DNA of 64,000 bases from Ellagibacter isourolithinifaciens (GCF_008831035.1 NZ_WAJR01000005.1:50633-114632), one strand, 5' to 3'. Positions 25,701 through 34,606 are shown, counted from the stretch's first letter. Numbers and translations: made by a program. Notes: generated by a model from the letters alone, not told the origin.

Positions 25701-27215
25701 ATGGACTTCAACGCGTGGCTCGTCGACGTCAGCGGGCAGATCGACGGCTTTCTGTACACCTACATCTTGCTCGCCCTGCTCGTCATCGTGGGCATCTACT
25801 ACACCATCCGCACCAAGGCGGTGCAAATTCGCTACATCAAAGACATGTTCACCCAGATCACCGAAAAGAAACATGTCGAAGGGAAGCGCTCCATCTCGTC
25901 GTTCCAGGCGCTCATGGTATCGACCGCGAGCCGCGTGGGCACGGGTAACATCGCAGGTGTCGCCACTGCTCTTGCTACCGGCGGCCCGGGCGCTGTGTTC
26001 TGGATGGGGCTTATGGCCATCGTGGGTGCAGCCTCCGCGTTCATCGAGTCCACGCTCGCGCAGATCTGGAAGGTGCGCGGCAAGGACGGCGAGTTCCGCG
26101 GCGGCCCCGCATACTACATCCACCAGGCGCTCGGCAGCCGCGGTCTCGGCGTGCTGTTCTCCGTGCTGTTGATCTTGTGCTTCGCTTTCGGCTTTAACGG
26201 CCTGCAGGCGTTCAACGCCACGAGCGCGCTCGAGTACTACCTGCCCGGCGAGGCCATGCCGAAGGCCGCCATCGCGTCGGGCATCGTGCTCGCCGTGATG
26301 ACCGCCGCCGTCATCTTCGGCGGAACGAAGCGCATCAGCGTCATCACGTCGATCGTGGTTCCCATCATGGCCATCGCCTACATCGCGATCGCGCTCTGGA
26401 CGACCATCACCAACATCACCTGGCTGCCCCAAGTCTTCGCGCTCGTCTTCTCCTCCGCATTCGACTTCCAGTCGATCTTCGGCGGCTTCGCGGGATCGGT
26501 CGTCATGCTCGGCATCAAGCGCGGCCTGTACTCCAACGAGGCCGGCATGGGCTCCGCACCGAACGCCGCCGCCACCGCAAGCGTGTCCCATCCAGTGAAG
26601 CAGGGCCTTGTGCAGAGCCTGTCGGTCTACATCGATACGCTGCTTATCTGCACCTGCTCGGCGATGATGGTGCTCGTGTTCTACGTGCAGGACCCCGCAG
26701 CCGCCGCGAACCTCAACGGCATGCCGCTCGTGCAGATGGCCGTGAACAACTCCGTCGGCGAGGCGGGCATCCACTTCATCACGTTCGCTATCTTCGCGTT
26801 CGCGTACTCGAGCCTCATCGGCAACTACTTCTACGCCGAGAGCAATCTGCGCTTTATCAAAGGCGATAGCAAGGCGCTGCTCACGGTCTTCCGCATCGTG
26901 TGCCTGCTCGTCATCTTCTACGGCGCCACGAACAGCTTCGATCTGGCATGGAACCTTGCCGACATTTTCATGGGCCTCATGGCGATCATGAACCTCATCG
27001 CGATCCTGCTGCTCGGCAAATGGGCGCTTGCCGCGCTCGACGATTATTCGGCGCAGCGCAAGGCAGGCAAGGACCCCGTCTTCGTCGCTGACAGCATTCC
27101 CGGCATGCCGAAAACCGACTGCTGGCATCTTGAGGAGGTGCGCGACTTCGGCGAGCCGCCCGTGAAGGAATACCTCGACGAGGCGATCGAGACCGATTAC
27201 GTCGGCCTGAAATAG
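25701..27215 (+). CDS. Sodium:alanine (AGCS) symporter
   Basis: 504 aa, 11-12 membrane segments. AGCS signatures: SSFQALMVSTASRVGTGNIAGVATALATGGPGAVFWM, the GGPAYYIHQALGSRG loop and GIKRGLYSNEAGMGSAPNAAATA. Imports alanine or glycine with sodium. ATG 25701 has SD CAGGGGAAAGG. The tail after the last membrane segment (about 445-504) is an acidic cytoplasmic extension. Monocistronic; followed by a separately promoted small gene. Confidence 0.93.
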   Translation: MDFNAWLVDVSGQIDGFLYTYILLALLVIVGIYYTIRTKAVQIRYIKDMFTQITEKKHVEGKRSISSFQALMVSTASRVGTGNIAGVATALATGGPGAVFWMGLMAIVGAASAFIESTLAQIWKVRGKDGEFRGGPAYYIHQALGSRGLGVLFSVLLILCFAFGFNGLQAFNATSALEYYLPGEAMPKAAIASGIVLAVMTAAVIFGGTKRISVITSIVVPIMAIAYIAIALWTTITNITWLPQVFALVFSSAFDFQSIFGGFAGSVVMLGIKRGLYSNEAGMGSAPNAAATASVSHPVKQGLVQSLSVYIDTLLICTCSAMMVLVFYVQDPAAAANLNGMPLVQMAVNNSVGEAGIHFITFAIFAFAYSSLIGNYFYAESNLRFIKGDSKALLTVFRIVCLLVIFYGATNSFDLAWNLADIFMGLMAIMNLIAILLLGKWALAALDDYSAQRKAGKDPVFVADSIPGMPKTDCWHLEEVRDFGEPPVKEYLDEAIETDYVGLK

Positions 27216-27249
27216 GTTATTCCCGAACTATCGGGAAACGGAAACATCC

Positions 27250-27278
27250 TTAAACGAAAGGGCTCCAGTTCTTATAAT
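27250..27278 (+). promoter_or_regulatory. Promoter of the 77-aa gene
   Basis: TTAAAC (27250-27255), 17-nt spacer, consensus -10 TATAAT (27273-27278), 43 nt before the start codon. Confidence 0.6.
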
Positions 27279-27320
27279 TTAAGGCGCATATTGCTCGCGC
27301 CGTATCAAGGGAGGCTGACA

Positions 27321-27554
27321 ATGGATCGTGCAGAATTCATGGCTCTGGAGTCCTCGAAAAAGGCCGAAGTGCTCAACGCGCTCCTCGATGAGGGGAAAAA
27401 CCAGAAAGAGGCCATGGGCGCCGTCGGCGTCACCATCAAAGACCTCATGGTAACGCAGGTGTTCTTCTCGAAGACCGAGGGTCGCTTCAACGCGAACGCC
27501 GTGGGCGGTTACTCGAATTTCCACAGCGACTCGACGGGCGAGGCCGCAAAGTAG
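27321..27554 (+). CDS. Small hypothetical protein
   Basis: 77 aa from ATG 27321 with a strong SD GGGAGG and its own consensus promoter and terminator, so very probably expressed. The N-terminal part EFMALESSKKAEVLNALLDEGKNQKEAMGAVGVTIKDLM reads like a small helix-turn-helix (the QKEAMGAVGVTIKDL segment), the rest FFSKTEGRFNANAVGGYSNFHS is polar. No family recognised; a DNA-binding role is only a guess. Confidence 0.7.
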   Translation: MDRAEFMALESSKKAEVLNALLDEGKNQKEAMGAVGVTIKDLMVTQVFFSKTEGRFNANAVGGYSNFHSDSTGEAAK

Positions 27555-27585
27555 CCCATCACGCGCTTCAATCACCAGCAGACCG

Positions 27586-27628
27586 AAAGCGGGGGCTGCC
27601 GCAGGCATGCGGCGGCCCCCGCTTTGCG
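27586..27628 (+). terminator. Terminator of the 77-aa gene
   Basis: AAAGCGGGGGCTGCCGC (27586-27602) / GCGGCGGCCCCCGCTTT (27609-27625), with one mismatch. Confidence 0.8.
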
Positions 27629-27674
27629 TGACGGCATCGACGGTAAGTCTTTCCAGAATGCGAAGGGGAAAGAC

Positions 27675-27772
27675 ATGCTCGGCATAGGCGTCGGCATAGG
27701 CTCCACGGCAACGAAGATTGCCGTGCTCGACGAGAGCAGCGCAGTCGCCGACGTGGACGTGCGCCCCAGGCA
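27675..27772 (+). pseudogene. 5' remnant of a BadF/BadG/HgdC-type activator ATPase gene
   Basis: ATG 27675 with SD GAAGGGGAAAG opens LGIGVGIGSTATKIAVLDES, the phosphate-1 motif of the ASKHA activators of 2-hydroxyacyl-CoA dehydratases and benzoyl-CoA reductases. After about 30 codons the similarity stops where the convergent Fic-like gene ends (27773). The rest of the gene is missing, so an insertion or deletion has removed it. Confidence 0.65.
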
Positions 27773-28936
27773 CTATTCGCCTGGCTCCGCGGCGGCTTCG
27801 CCCATCTTCTCCAGGTTATCCACGAAGTCCGCAATCAGCGCGGCGGACTGATCGCACACGAAAACGCGCTCGCGGTTGTCGATGGCGACTTCCTTCACGA
27901 TGCCCGCCCTGACCAGCTGGTGCATCGCCTCGTTCGTGGCACCGTAGCTTTTCCCAATACAGCTGGCGGCGTGCCGCGTTGCCAGCTGGGGAACGGCCAA
28001 GAACAAATCGAGCAGCCTGTCGGTCGCCGAGTTCGCGGGGATCTTCAGCCCGCGCGACCTCCAACTATTGCGAAGCTTGCTCACCTTCGAGATGAACATG
28101 TTGGCGATGACGACGCCCATCGAGGTGTTGCGCGCATTATAGAAGGCCCACTGCTCCTTGTAGACTTTGTGGCTCTCGCTTGTGAGCTCCTTGCGGCTCG
28201 CATCCTTTAGGGTCCTTCGGTATTCCCACTCCAAAGACGCGCCCCAGCAGATGGGAACCATGAGATCGTTCGCGAAAAGGCCGCGCCTGAACATGGGCAT
28301 GAACGCGAACAGCAGGCCGGTCCGGTCGATCATGGAGTCGAACGGCACGATGCGCTCGAAGGCATGGTGGATCACCGACGCCTGGCCCAAGGGGGAGAAG
28401 TACTCGCCGTTGCAAAACTCGCACAGCTTCCTCATCTCGCGAGGGATCTCAAGCGGCACCGAGCCTTTCTTGTACGGCAGATAGGTCCTCCTGAAACCGT
28501 GGGCGCGCTCGTCGGAGTTGACGCCGAAGAGCAGGATCTCGTTGAGCCGCACGACCGTTTCCAGCGTCGCCTCGAAGCCGGGCTTCGCGATGCTCGAGAC
28601 CCACTCGAGCGCCTGCATGTAGTGCAGGGCCTCGATGACAGTGCCACTCGTCTCCTCAGGCAACCGCAGCATCGACCGCATCGATGCGAGGCATCGCTCG
28701 ACATCGTTGTCGAACTTCCAACCCGCGACGTCAAAAAGAACGATCAGCGGCACGGGCGGAAGCGCGATGTCGTGGACCATGCGGATGGCGAACACGGCGT
28801 CGATCGCGAGCAGCGTGTTCTTCAGATATTCGGCATGCGGAAGCTGCGCCGCCCGCTCTCCGAAGCGGATCATCTCCGCCTCGGCACTGAAGAACGCCGC
28901 TTGCGTGTCAGCCGAGAACGGCTTGAAGTAGTCCAT
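27773..28936 (-). CDS. Fic-fold protein with degenerate active-site motif
   Basis: 387 aa. The order of features matches Fic proteins: a helical N-terminal part, GFRRTYLPY, a core VIHHAFERIVPFDSMIDRTGLLFAF and a C-terminal winged-helix-like tail (GATNEAMHQLVRAGIVKEV). Active Fic AMPylases have HPFxxGNGR; here the same place reads VPFDSMIDR, so the catalytic His and the GNG phosphate loop are lost. I infer it cannot transfer AMP in the usual way; it may be a regulator or a decoy. Ends exactly where a truncated activator gene stops, so it probably arrived by insertion. Confidence 0.65.
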   Translation of the reverse strand: MDYFKPFSADTQAAFFSAEAEMIRFGERAAQLPHAEYLKNTLLAIDAVFAIRMVHDIALPPVPLIVLFDVAGWKFDNDVERCLASMRSMLRLPEETSGTVIEALHYMQALEWVSSIAKPGFEATLETVVRLNEILLFGVNSDERAHGFRRTYLPYKKGSVPLEIPREMRKLCEFCNGEYFSPLGQASVIHHAFERIVPFDSMIDRTGLLFAFMPMFRRGLFANDLMVPICWGASLEWEYRRTLKDASRKELTSESHKVYKEQWAFYNARNTSMGVVIANMFISKVSKLRNSWRSRGLKIPANSATDRLLDLFLAVPQLATRHAASCIGKSYGATNEAMHQLVRAGIVKEVAIDNRERVFVCDQSAALIADFVDNLEKMGEAAAEPGE

Positions 28937-29214
28937 GATTCCCCCTCGAAATCATGTATGTCCCCTGCAAGGATAATATAGCAGCCAGCAGGCGTGAGGT
29001 GGGAAATTAGTTCTTGCTGTCTCAAATTGGGGACACGATTGTCCTGAATTCCCACTATTCAGAAACATTACACGACTGAAACGTGTCCGCTTTCACGGGA
29101 AACGGAAACGCCCTATGCAGACACCTATCGCGCCCTGCAGAATCATCTCGGGAGCCGCGCATGGAGGACGCGGCAGCTCTAAGCGAGCTAGTTTCCTATG
29201 GAGAAGGAGGGGCC
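28937..29214. other. Divergent intergenic region upstream of the molybdoenzyme operon
   Basis: Contains a minus-strand TGC-TATATT extended -10 for the Fic-like gene (near 28976-28984) and, on the plus side, two small palindromes, CTGAAT-N7-ATTCAG (29045-29063 region) and ACACG-N7-CGTGT, that could be operators. No regulator gene adjoins the operon. Confidence 0.4.
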
Positions 29215-31713
29215 ATGTCAAGAGATTCGTTAGTCGAGAAGTACAACGAGCGTCACGAGGGTGTCGATTACTTCTACACCACGTGCCACAACAACGGCTG
29301 CTGGGATGCCACGTGTTTGATCAAGTGCGGCATCAAAGACGGCAAAGTTGTCTCGATCGAGCCCGATGATTCCGTGAACGCGGGCATCGCACGCGAAGAT
29401 GACGACGAGAACGCCGTCCAGACCGGCATGTTGCAGGCCCGCGCGTGCCCGATGGGTCATGCGTGGCGCCAAGAACTCTACTCCGAGAACCGCCTGCTCT
29501 ACCCGATGAAGCGCGTGGGGGAGAAAGGCAGCGGCCGCGGCCACTTCGAGCGCATTTCCTGGGACGAGGCGCTCGACACCATCGCCGAGAAGATGCGCGT
29601 CATGGCGAAGGAGAACCCCGACCATCCCTGGCTGTACTACTGCTACTACGTTGCGTTCGAGAGCTCCGACTTCCCGTTCGCGTCGTACATGCCGGGCACC
29701 ATCACCGGCTGGGGCGACCACTCCACTTCCGGTAGCGCCGCCGCAGAAGACTTCCATCTGGGCGTTCGCCTGACAGACTGCCTGATCAAGGGCACCTCCG
29801 ATGCCTATCCAGGATTCGAGGCACCTGACCTTTTGAACTCCAAGCTCGTAGTCCTGTGGGGCTTCGACCCGATGGTCTCCTGGTTCGGCATGGTGCCGTA
29901 TTACATGAAGCTAGCACAGGAGCGCGGCTGCAAATTCATCCTCATCGACCCCGTATACAACGTGAGCGCCGAGGTCCTAGGCGCCCAGTGGATTCCCATC
30001 CGCCCGGGCACCGACACCGCGTTCGGCCTGGCCGTGGCACACGTTCTCTACACCGAAGACCTCTACGACCATGACTACGTCGCCAAGTGGGTCGAGCCTG
30101 AGGGTTTCGAGGAGTGGCGCAAGTACATCGTTGGCGACGTCGACGGCGTCGTGCACGATCCCGAGTGGGCCGAGCCCATCACCGGCATCCCCGCCGAGAC
30201 CATTCGCGAGTTCGCGCGCTACTACGCGAAAATGAAGCCCGTCCATCTCCACCAGATGTACGGCGTTTCCAAGCGCAACCTGGGCGACTACGCTGCAGCA
30301 GTCGCAATGCTGCTCCAGGCGATGACCGGCAACCTCTCCATCCCCGGCGGCTGCGAGGGCGGCGGCGCCAACCTGGTTACCCAGCCTCGCATTTTCGCGC
30401 CTGTCCCCAATACGGGCCAGATTCCGGGCGATGTCGTCAACCCGATCACGAACAACAACAACAAGGTGACCGAGCTCATGCACTGCCAGAAGCTCTACGC
30501 GGCCGGCGAGATCACCGAAGACGAGTTCCGCCGTCGCATCGGTTGCCCGCCCGACAGCCCGCTGCCGTGCCTGAAGATGGCCATCATCCCCAACAACTAC
30601 ATCAACAACCAGCACAACGTCTCCAAGCGCATGAAGGGCTTCGCCAACATGGAATTCTCCTGGGGTTGGCAGTACTTCAACGACCAGCCGTCCATGGAGT
30701 TCCTCGACATCGTGCTGCCCTCGCCGATCATCCAGTTCGAGTCGACCGACATGCACTTCTTCGGCATCAATCGCTTCTGGGGCTCGCCGTCAGGCATGAT
30801 GAACTACTTCCTGTTCGCCGGCAAGGGCGTGAACCCTCCGGGAGAGATTCGCTCGAAGGACTGGGTCTGGATGGAGCTGGCGCGCCGCCTCGGCTTCGCG
30901 GACAAGTACAACCCCAAGATGCTCGACGTCACGGATTGGCGCGAGTGGGACGAGCAGGTCATCGAGCGCATCTACAAGCCCGCCTACGAGGAATGGGCGA
31001 AAGACGAGACGGGCATCTTGGCCTACAACGGCATCGAGCCGCGCCCATGGGAGGAGTTCGTGAAGCTGCCGATCGTGCGCGTTCCCGGCGAACCCGGCGA
31101 ATGGTTCTATCCCTTCAAGAACACCGTTGAGTGGGATCGCTCGCCGTTCAAGACCCCGTCCGGCAAGATTGAGTTCGAGAGCTCGTATGTCAAGAACAAC
31201 GACCTCACCAAGACGCGCTACGGCGGACTCTACGACGCCTACCCGCGTTGGCAGCCGACCTATCAGGACCTTCCCGCCAACGACAGCTACTACCACCCCT
31301 GGACACAGAACTACCCGCTGTCCATGGTCACGCCGGTTTCCACGTACCGCCAGCACTCCGCCAACGACCAGAACCCCTGGCTTAAGGGCGACTGCTACGA
31401 GCACATGGTTCGTATGTCCCCGGCAGACGCCGCCGACCGCGGCATCAAGACGGGCGACCGCGTGCTGGTCTACAACCAGTTCGGCGAGGTCGAGATCACC
31501 GCATACGTTTCCTCCAAGCTGCTCCCCGGTACGGTTTCCATCGCCCATGGCGAGTGGTCCAAGTTCGACCACGTCCGCAAGACGAAGCTCATGCCCTACG
31601 GCATCGACACCGCAGGCAACTGCAACTTGCTCATCGGCGACACCCATCTGCCGCACATCGTCGGCGCGCTGCTGACGGCAGGCTTGGTTGAGATCAGAAA
31701 GGTAGGGGAATAA
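29215..31713 (+). CDS. Molybdopterin oxidoreductase catalytic subunit (DMSO reductase family; transhydroxylase/dehydroxylase-like)
   Basis: 832 aa from ATG 29215 with SD GGAGAAGGAGG. An N-terminal 4Fe-4S site is formed by C24, C29, C34 and C78. Then come ERISWDEALDTIAEKM, the segment GDHSTSGSAAAEDF whose Ser near 170-172 aligns with the Mo-binding Ser of DMSO reductase and pyrogallol transhydroxylase, GFDPMVSW, RPGTDTAFGLAVAHV and a C-terminal molybdopterin-dinucleotide domain (YPLSMVTPVSTYRQHS ... HGEWSKFD). There is no twin-arginine signal, so the enzyme is cytoplasmic. First gene of an operon with a 4Fe-4S subunit, a VOC protein and an MFS transporter; reductive dehydroxylation or transhydroxylation of an imported phenolic is the best inference, unproven. 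Confidence 0.85.
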   Translation: MSRDSLVEKYNERHEGVDYFYTTCHNNGCWDATCLIKCGIKDGKVVSIEPDDSVNAGIAREDDDENAVQTGMLQARACPMGHAWRQELYSENRLLYPMKRVGEKGSGRGHFERISWDEALDTIAEKMRVMAKENPDHPWLYYCYYVAFESSDFPFASYMPGTITGWGDHSTSGSAAAEDFHLGVRLTDCLIKGTSDAYPGFEAPDLLNSKLVVLWGFDPMVSWFGMVPYYMKLAQERGCKFILIDPVYNVSAEVLGAQWIPIRPGTDTAFGLAVAHVLYTEDLYDHDYVAKWVEPEGFEEWRKYIVGDVDGVVHDPEWAEPITGIPAETIREFARYYAKMKPVHLHQMYGVSKRNLGDYAAAVAMLLQAMTGNLSIPGGCEGGGANLVTQPRIFAPVPNTGQIPGDVVNPITNNNNKVTELMHCQKLYAAGEITEDEFRRRIGCPPDSPLPCLKMAIIPNNYINNQHNVSKRMKGFANMEFSWGWQYFNDQPSMEFLDIVLPSPIIQFESTDMHFFGINRFWGSPSGMMNYFLFAGKGVNPPGEIRSKDWVWMELARRLGFADKYNPKMLDVTDWREWDEQVIERIYKPAYEEWAKDETGILAYNGIEPRPWEEFVKLPIVRVPGEPGEWFYPFKNTVEWDRSPFKTPSGKIEFESSYVKNNDLTKTRYGGLYDAYPRWQPTYQDLPANDSYYHPWTQNYPLSMVTPVSTYRQHSANDQNPWLKGDCYEHMVRMSPADAADRGIKTGDRVLVYNQFGEVEITAYVSSKLLPGTVSIAHGEWSKFDHVRKTKLMPYGIDTAGNCNLLIGDTHLPHIVGALLTAGLVEIRKVGE

Positions 31714-31715
31714 CC

Positions 31716-32462
31716 ATGACCCAGTACGGATTCTTCTTTGACCAGAGCCGCTGCTATGGCTGCAAGGCATGCTCCGTCGCATGCAAGGACTGGTACGACA
31801 TCGCGCCCGGCCCCGAGAAGTGGATGAGCGTGTACATGTGGGAGAAGGGGCGCTTCCCCAACCCCTCGATCGGCATCCTCGCCTTCAACTGCGGCCACTG
31901 CGACAACCCCGTCTGCGCTGCAGCCTGCGAAAACGGCGCAATCTTTAAGGAAGACAAGTACGGCGCCGTCCTGATCGACCAGGACAAGTGCAAAGGCGAT
32001 CGCCACTGTTTCGAGGCCTGCCCCTACGGCGCGCCCAAGTTCGCCAGCGACGAGCCGGGTACGAAGATGAGCAAGTGCACCATGTGCATCGACCGCCTGG
32101 AAAACGACCAGCTGCCGCTGTGCGTGGCATCGTGCCCCATGCGCGCCCTCGACTTCGGCCCGATCGACGAGCTTCGCGAGAAGTACGGCAACGTGAGCCA
32201 GATCGAGACCATGCCGAGCCCGACTTTGACCAACCCGAACTGGGTCGCGAAGGCCAATCCCCCCAAGGAGCAGCTCATTCCTTACGATGCCGTGAAGGCC
32301 ATCGAGCTGACGAAGCCGCGCACCGGCACCGACGACGTGTTCGAGGGTGACCTCGCGAGCGTCACCGAGTTCGATGCCGATGTCGCGTGCATCTCCGAGC
32401 TTCGCATGAAGAACGCCACGGTTGCCGAGGTCATGGCAGCCACCTCGAGCGACCAGGGTTAA
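31716..32462 (+). CDS. 4Fe-4S electron-transfer subunit of the molybdoenzyme (DmsB/TH-beta-like)
   Basis: 248 aa, starts 2 bp after the catalytic subunit. Ferredoxin cysteine groups: C13-C16-C19-C23, C59-C62-C67-C71, C92-C98-C102 and C121-C124-C136-C140. The third group lacks one Cys: where DmsB has C-x2-C-x2-C, this protein has C92-x2-D95-x2-C98. That cluster is therefore either [3Fe-4S] or Asp-ligated. The C-terminal about 80 residues are a variable extension. No membrane anchor gene follows, so electrons must come from a soluble donor, or the enzyme does net-redox-neutral chemistry. Confidence 0.88.
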   Translation: MTQYGFFFDQSRCYGCKACSVACKDWYDIAPGPEKWMSVYMWEKGRFPNPSIGILAFNCGHCDNPVCAAACENGAIFKEDKYGAVLIDQDKCKGDRHCFEACPYGAPKFASDEPGTKMSKCTMCIDRLENDQLPLCVASCPMRALDFGPIDELREKYGNVSQIETMPSPTLTNPNWVAKANPPKEQLIPYDAVKAIELTKPRTGTDDVFEGDLASVTEFDADVACISELRMKNATVAEVMAATSSDQG

Positions 32463-32483
32463 TCCCCCTTTAAGCAGCGGTGA

Positions 32484-32520
32484 GGGAGTGCGGGATCGCA
32501 CGTGCGCGGCCCGCACTCCC
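32484..32520 (+). repeat. Inverted repeat between ferredoxin subunit and VOC gene
   Basis: GGGAGTGCGGG (32484-32494) / CCCGCACTCCC (32510-32520), perfect 11 bp with a 15-nt loop and no T tract; may stabilise or partly terminate the operon transcript. Confidence 0.6.
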
Positions 32521-32577
32521 CAAGCCGCCGAGCGATTGCCGCCCGCTTCGACCTCGGGCGGCGGAATGGAGTTTAAG

Positions 32578-33039
32578 ATGGAACTGACACTCCAACACGC
32601 TGGCATCTACTGTCGCGATATCGACGAGTCGATCGCTTTCTACGAGGATGTCCTCGGCTGCAAGCTCCTTTTCAGATCAGACGCCATGGAGGGCGACAAG
32701 CCGCTCAAGATGGCGTGGATGAAGGGGATGGGCACCGCGTTAGAGCTGCTCGAGTGCGAGGACAAAACGACGTGCAATAAAGCTTGCGAATGCTTGAACC
32801 ACCTGGCGCTTCGCGTCGCGAATATGGACGAGTTCGTCGCTTTCCTGGGCGAGAAGGGCATAGCCATCGAGGCCGGTCCCTTCGACCCGCCGCTGGAATT
32901 CGACCGCCCGCTTGGTTCCGATAACGACGACCTGTTCACCGTGTACGGCGATGCTGGCACGCAGCTGCGCATCATGTTCTTCCGCGGGCCCGGCGGCGAG
33001 CGCTTCGAGGTCCTCCAGGACAATATCAAACCACTCTAA
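32578..33039 (+). CDS. VOC (glyoxalase/dioxygenase-fold) family protein
   Basis: 153 aa from ATG 32578 (SD GGAG; an in-frame ATG 12 nt earlier is less well placed). Two beta-alpha-beta-beta-beta units: LQHAGIYCRDIDESIAFYEDVLGCKLLFR with the first metal His, and CLNHLALRVANMDEFVAFLGEKGI with the second His, ending TQLRIMFFRGPGGERFEVLQ with the Glu. Metal-dependent lyase, isomerase or aromatic-ring chemistry is possible. Its place between the ferredoxin subunit and the transporter suggests it handles the same substrate or product. Confidence 0.8.
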   Translation: MELTLQHAGIYCRDIDESIAFYEDVLGCKLLFRSDAMEGDKPLKMAWMKGMGTALELLECEDKTTCNKACECLNHLALRVANMDEFVAFLGEKGIAIEAGPFDPPLEFDRPLGSDNDDLFTVYGDAGTQLRIMFFRGPGGERFEVLQDNIKPL

Positions 33040-33198
33040 CCTTAGGCGGAGGGCGAGCGCCGAATGCTGCCTCGTCCTCTTCCCCGATTCCCTCCTAATT
33101 AGAACCCTATTAGACGTTGGGCCAGGATACCTGCAAACGCAAAGGGCAAGGGATGGAGCTATCTTGACCCAGCACTTCTCAAAGAGAAGGGAATTCCT

Positions 33199-34386
33199 AT
33201 GGACACTAACAAGAAATACGCAAATTGGGCGCTCATAGCCATCGCCATGCTGCTGTTCGGCACGGCCATCGCGACGGTTCAGTACAAGGTCCCCGTCGTC
33301 ATGGGCGACATCATGACCAAGATGAGCATGGACGCAGGGTCCGCCTCGTGGCTCATGTCGATCTTCACCTTCGTGGGCATCATCTTGGCGCTTCCCACGG
33401 GCGCACTCGCCAAGAAGTTCGGGCCGAAGACGATGCTGCTCGCAGCAGCCGTCGTCGTGGCAATCGGCTCGCTCATCGGCGCCTTCGCGGGCAACGGCAC
33501 CATCCTCATCGTATCCCGCGCGATCGAGGGCGTGGCGTTCATCTTCGTCACCATCTGCGGTCCTCTGGCCGTGCAGAAGTACGTCGCTCCCGACAAGATC
33601 GGCTCCGCGACGGGCATCTGGGCCCTGTGGGTCTGCCTCGGATCCGTCTTGGGCGGAGTTCTGACCCCGACGCTCTACGCCGCCACCGGATTCGTGGGCG
33701 TGTGGATTATCTACGCAGCCGTTGCCGTCGTCTTCGCGATTGTCGTTGCCGTCATCGTCAAGTTCCCCGGCGGCGAGGCGCTTGATGCGCCCAAGGGCGA
33801 AGCTTCCGAGGAGAAGGTGAGCTACTCCGAGCTCGTCAAGCCGAACATCCTTCTGTTCTTCTTCGCGTTCCTCGTGTTCAACCTGACGCTGCTCGCCGTT
33901 TTGGGCTTCGCGCCGACGTTCATGCAGCAGCAAGGCGTCGACCCCACGCTCTCCGGCTTCGTGAGCACCCTGCCGATGCTGCTCGCGGTCATCTCCTCAC
34001 CGCTGTTCGGCTCGCTTTCCGACAAGATGGGCCGCTGCAAGCCGCTCTACCTGCTCGCCATGGTCGTCATGGGGCCGTGCACGCTGATTCTTCTCACCCA
34101 GACCGGTCCTTTGATGTGGGTCGGCGCCATCGTCATGGGTCTTGTCGGCCTCGGCGGACCTGTTATGTGCCTGACCTCCTACATCAACGTCCTCGGTCGC
34201 CCCGAGCTGATGTCGATCGGCATGGGCGTGCTCATGCTCGTCCAGAGCTTGGGCCAGTTTTTGGGCACGTGGCTCGTCCCCATGCTCCTCGGTCCCGAGA
34301 TGTCCTCGTGGATGTTCGCCGGCATCGTGATGTGCATCATCGGCCTCATCGGCACGGGCGCCCTCGCCCTGTGCAAGTTCAAGTAA
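33199..34386 (+). CDS. MFS transporter of the molybdoenzyme cluster
   Basis: 395 aa with 12 membrane segments; loop 2-3 reads GALAKKFGPKTM and the second half has GSLSDKMGRCKPLY. SD AGAGAAGGGAA upstream of ATG. It resembles CynX/NarK-like anion importers in general layout, but the substrate cannot be read from sequence. Being last in the molybdoenzyme cluster and the only transporter there, it probably imports the enzyme's substrate, which fits a cytoplasmic enzyme. Confidence 0.85.
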   Translation: MDTNKKYANWALIAIAMLLFGTAIATVQYKVPVVMGDIMTKMSMDAGSASWLMSIFTFVGIILALPTGALAKKFGPKTMLLAAAVVVAIGSLIGAFAGNGTILIVSRAIEGVAFIFVTICGPLAVQKYVAPDKIGSATGIWALWVCLGSVLGGVLTPTLYAATGFVGVWIIYAAVAVVFAIVVAVIVKFPGGEALDAPKGEASEEKVSYSELVKPNILLFFFAFLVFNLTLLAVLGFAPTFMQQQGVDPTLSGFVSTLPMLLAVISSPLFGSLSDKMGRCKPLYLLAMVVMGPCTLILLTQTGPLMWVGAIVMGLVGLGGPVMCLTSYINVLGRPELMSIGMGVLMLVQSLGQFLGTWLVPMLLGPEMSSWMFAGIVMCIIGLIGTGALALCKFK

Positions 34387-34401
34387 GGCTTTACTCGACC
34401 T

Positions 34402-34488
34402 GAGGAGTATCCCCACGCGCAGGCCGAACCTGCCGCGACGGGCCCGACAATCCCCGTTCGCCAGGCGAGTACCCCCACGCGCACAGGT
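34402..34488. repeat. Short direct repeat in a gene-free stretch
   Basis: GAGTATCCCCACGCGCAGG near 34405 recurs as GAGTACCCCCACGCGCACAGG near 34469. The stretch 34387-35103 otherwise holds the terminator at 34607 and the his promoter; no gene seen. Confidence 0.45.
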
Positions 34489-34606
34489 CAACCGTCATGC
34501 GAGCTGGTCGGGAGCGCGGTGCCTCGGTTTCCCCCCACATGGAGGTTGAACCCGCCATCAGCGTAACCAAACAACAAGCAAGCAAGATTCCCCTGAAAGC
34601 TTGCGC

